Source: Kalaharituber pfeilii (lineage: Eukaryota > Ascomycota > Pezizomycetes > Pezizales > Pezizaceae). From it: 64,000 nt of DNA. The DNA lies in the NCBI GenBank assembly GCA_015179045.1, contig WHUZ01000094.1:158770-222769 (forward strand), read 5' to 3'. The notes beneath the pieces are model-generated. The model ran no database searches. It worked only from the letters and a program-made list of their open reading frames with translations, and was not told where the DNA came from. Positions within the stretch are counted from its first letter, which is position 1. Every line of letters begins with the position of its first letter. Below, one piece after another: positions 62,451 through 64,000 of the stretch. A program made the translations under genes and the position numbers.

Positions 62451-64000
62451 GCTACATGAGCTTGTGGGGGCATTGCGTGTTTGCGATATTGTATTGTCGG
62501 CGTTGGAGTACCACCGCCCACCTTTGTAGAAGGCCCATTCTTTGGGTAAAGATGCTGCGAGGTGGAATGAGAATTGGAGGAAACTCCATGTGGCTCAATA
62601 TGGACATCAACGACAGAAGCAGTTGCTCTGAATGGTGTAGTGGTAAGCCATAACCGTTAGTATTCAGTAGCTATGCAAAGCTGAATTTGGGCATGACTTA
62701 CATAGTGGAAAAGGAGGCTGTTGGTTGATGGAACTTGAAGGGAACTCGGGCTCGGCGCTGCTACAGAAGCTGTGAGTGCAGGTGGCAGCTGGTTAAGAGG
62801 GTCTCGGGGGACTTCGATCGCGAGCGAACGTTGCCCAAAAATCCCTTGGCTTTATTCTTGATTTTCCTCGTGATTATAGCCTTGGACGGAGCACTGTTAT
62901 TGAAGAGCGAGGACTGGTTCGGAGTTTATGGCACGATAGTCTATTGCAATGACCGTAAGTAATAGTACCTTCTGTTTATTACGGTTTGATTTTGTTTACT
63001 ATGGCTGCATATATCAAAACTGATGAGTCAATAGCCATTGGTAGAAAGTAACAAATTGATGGATACTGCTCTTCTCCACTGAGGAACAACAGGTGCATAT
63101 GCGATTCAGCAGATCATGACCAAGCAAGCAAAACATATGTACGTCACGTGTCAGACCTCTTAATAGTATGCATCATTGTCGTCTCGTTTTCTCGTGTCCA
63201 CACTATTACTATTATTTGCGCCTTTGCAGCTGTGGCAGATACTATCTCTTTCTTGGCAGCGCACCTTCTCTTTTAGACTGGGTACGAGAGCATTCCCCCA
63301 CCCTAGCAATCAGCTTCGTGAATTTTGCACCCCACTGTTCAAAGTCAATGGCTTTGCCGAGTCCCATAATCAAGCAGAAGCCGTGGGGCAGCTCCATAAG
63401 TTTGAGACTAAGTTCAGTCGACACAATGCCTCGTTTGTAGCAGTGTTCAGTGGAATTTACCCTGAACCTGTGAATATCCGAACTGTTAACAGAGAAAAGA
63501 AACCCGAAAACTCAAAAGAAAGCAGGAAAGGGAAAAGGCCACCGTAAAGAAAGCACTAATCCAGGCTGTCCAACATACCTGTTTCCCACTTCTATTGCCT
63601 ACCGTCAGTCCCAGTCGAAAATGAATCGACTGAAGAACCCCCATATCTCTCTTGCCTTTGGAATTCCGTTGCCCTGGCTGCCTCTGCTGACCATATTATA
63701 TGCCTGGTGGTGAATTACTTGTTTTTTTTTTTTCGAGATGGGCGGCAGCACCTCTGAAATTGACACTCCAGCACGCGTGAACAAGCGCCCCCCGCAAGAC
63801 GCACCGCCGGTTGTCCTGCATATGATTGCTGCTCGGCATACACTACACAAATAAGCTTAAGTAAGTAACCAGAGATTCAAAATTTTCCCATACCTATCAC
63901 TCGCTTACCCTCAACGCCCCACGACTCGGTATCCCTATCTGTTACGACCCCCTTCCCCCACTTTTCTTTTGTTTGTTCAACTGAACATGAATGAATGAAC
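62451..64000. other. Window end without a firm gene
   Basis: Short frames only. The one at 63176-63547 (MSSRFLVSTLLLLFAPLQLW, later FVAVFSGIYPEPVNI) has a hydrophobic start that could be a signal peptide, but it overlaps another frame and shows no known family. One TGGGTACGAGAG motif occurs at 63279. Confidence 0.4.

Noticed and set aside
62630..62700. tRNA-like A-box (TGGTGTAGTGGTAA)
   Set aside because: No B-box (GGTTCGANTCC) follows at the right distance and no cloverleaf can be drawn. No tRNA or rRNA gene was found anywhere in the window.
63720..63765. T-run with CGAGATGGGCGGCAGCACC as another micro-retroposon
   Set aside because: The adjoining sequence does not align with the shared body, and no convincing direct repeat flanks it.

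Overview
The window looks like nuclear DNA of a filamentous ascomycete (Pezizomycotina). The introns are short (49-92 nt), with GT...AG ends and mostly CTAAC-type branch sites. The conserved proteins belong to typical fungal families (DNA polymerase X with BRCT, fungal pepP peptidase, PAP2_3 membrane protein, Pho80-type cyclin). A decayed NACHT/ankyrin NLR-like gene and AT-rich, transition-decayed repeats also fit that group. The exact class cannot be read from the sequence. Gene density is low: five intact genes in 64 kb, with long intergenic stretches.

Layout. 0.7-4.7 kb: a GC-rich end with a DNA polymerase X gene (+) and a pepP-type Xaa-Pro aminopeptidase (-), arranged tail to tail. 4.7-11.9 kb: no convincing gene. 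11.9-19.1 kb: one five-exon gene for an acidic, repeat-built protein of about 2,336 residues. It has a hydrophobic segment near residue 2,030 and a hydrophobic C-terminus that becomes visible only after splicing. 19.6-24.2 kb: intergenic, with a MITE-like element bounded by a perfect 29-bp inverted repeat. 24.2-25.8 kb: a four-exon PAP2-type membrane protein. 25.8-44.4 kb: a gene-poor repeat zone with gene remnants, an AT-rich block, and a 2-kb minisatellite of 57-bp units. 44.4-45.6 kb: a three-exon Pho80-like cyclin (-). 45.6-58.2 kb: mostly empty. 58.2-62.5 kb: a broken NLR-like pseudogene (-) missing the NACHT core. 62.5-64 kb: nothing firmly coding.

The most unusual signal is a family of five very small poly(A)-tailed insertions. 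The body is about 35-42 nt and shares one start point in all copies, and each copy is flanked by target-site duplications of 6-14 bp. They lie near 31.9, 37.5, 58.4, 59.4 and 61.5 kb. For the 31.9-kb copy, an unoccupied version of the same target is present near 47.15 kb, so the insertion can be seen directly. Two copies interrupt the NLR-like pseudogene and one sits inside the minisatellite. They look like micro-retroposons moved by a LINE-type machinery whose source is not in this window.

The intact genes do not form an obvious pathway or cluster. They are ordinary housekeeping or signalling genes (DNA repair, peptide turnover, lipid phosphatase/transferase, phosphate-type cyclin) separated by accessory DNA. 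Exon models were built by eye from splice signals and reading-frame continuity; no transcript data or database search was available.
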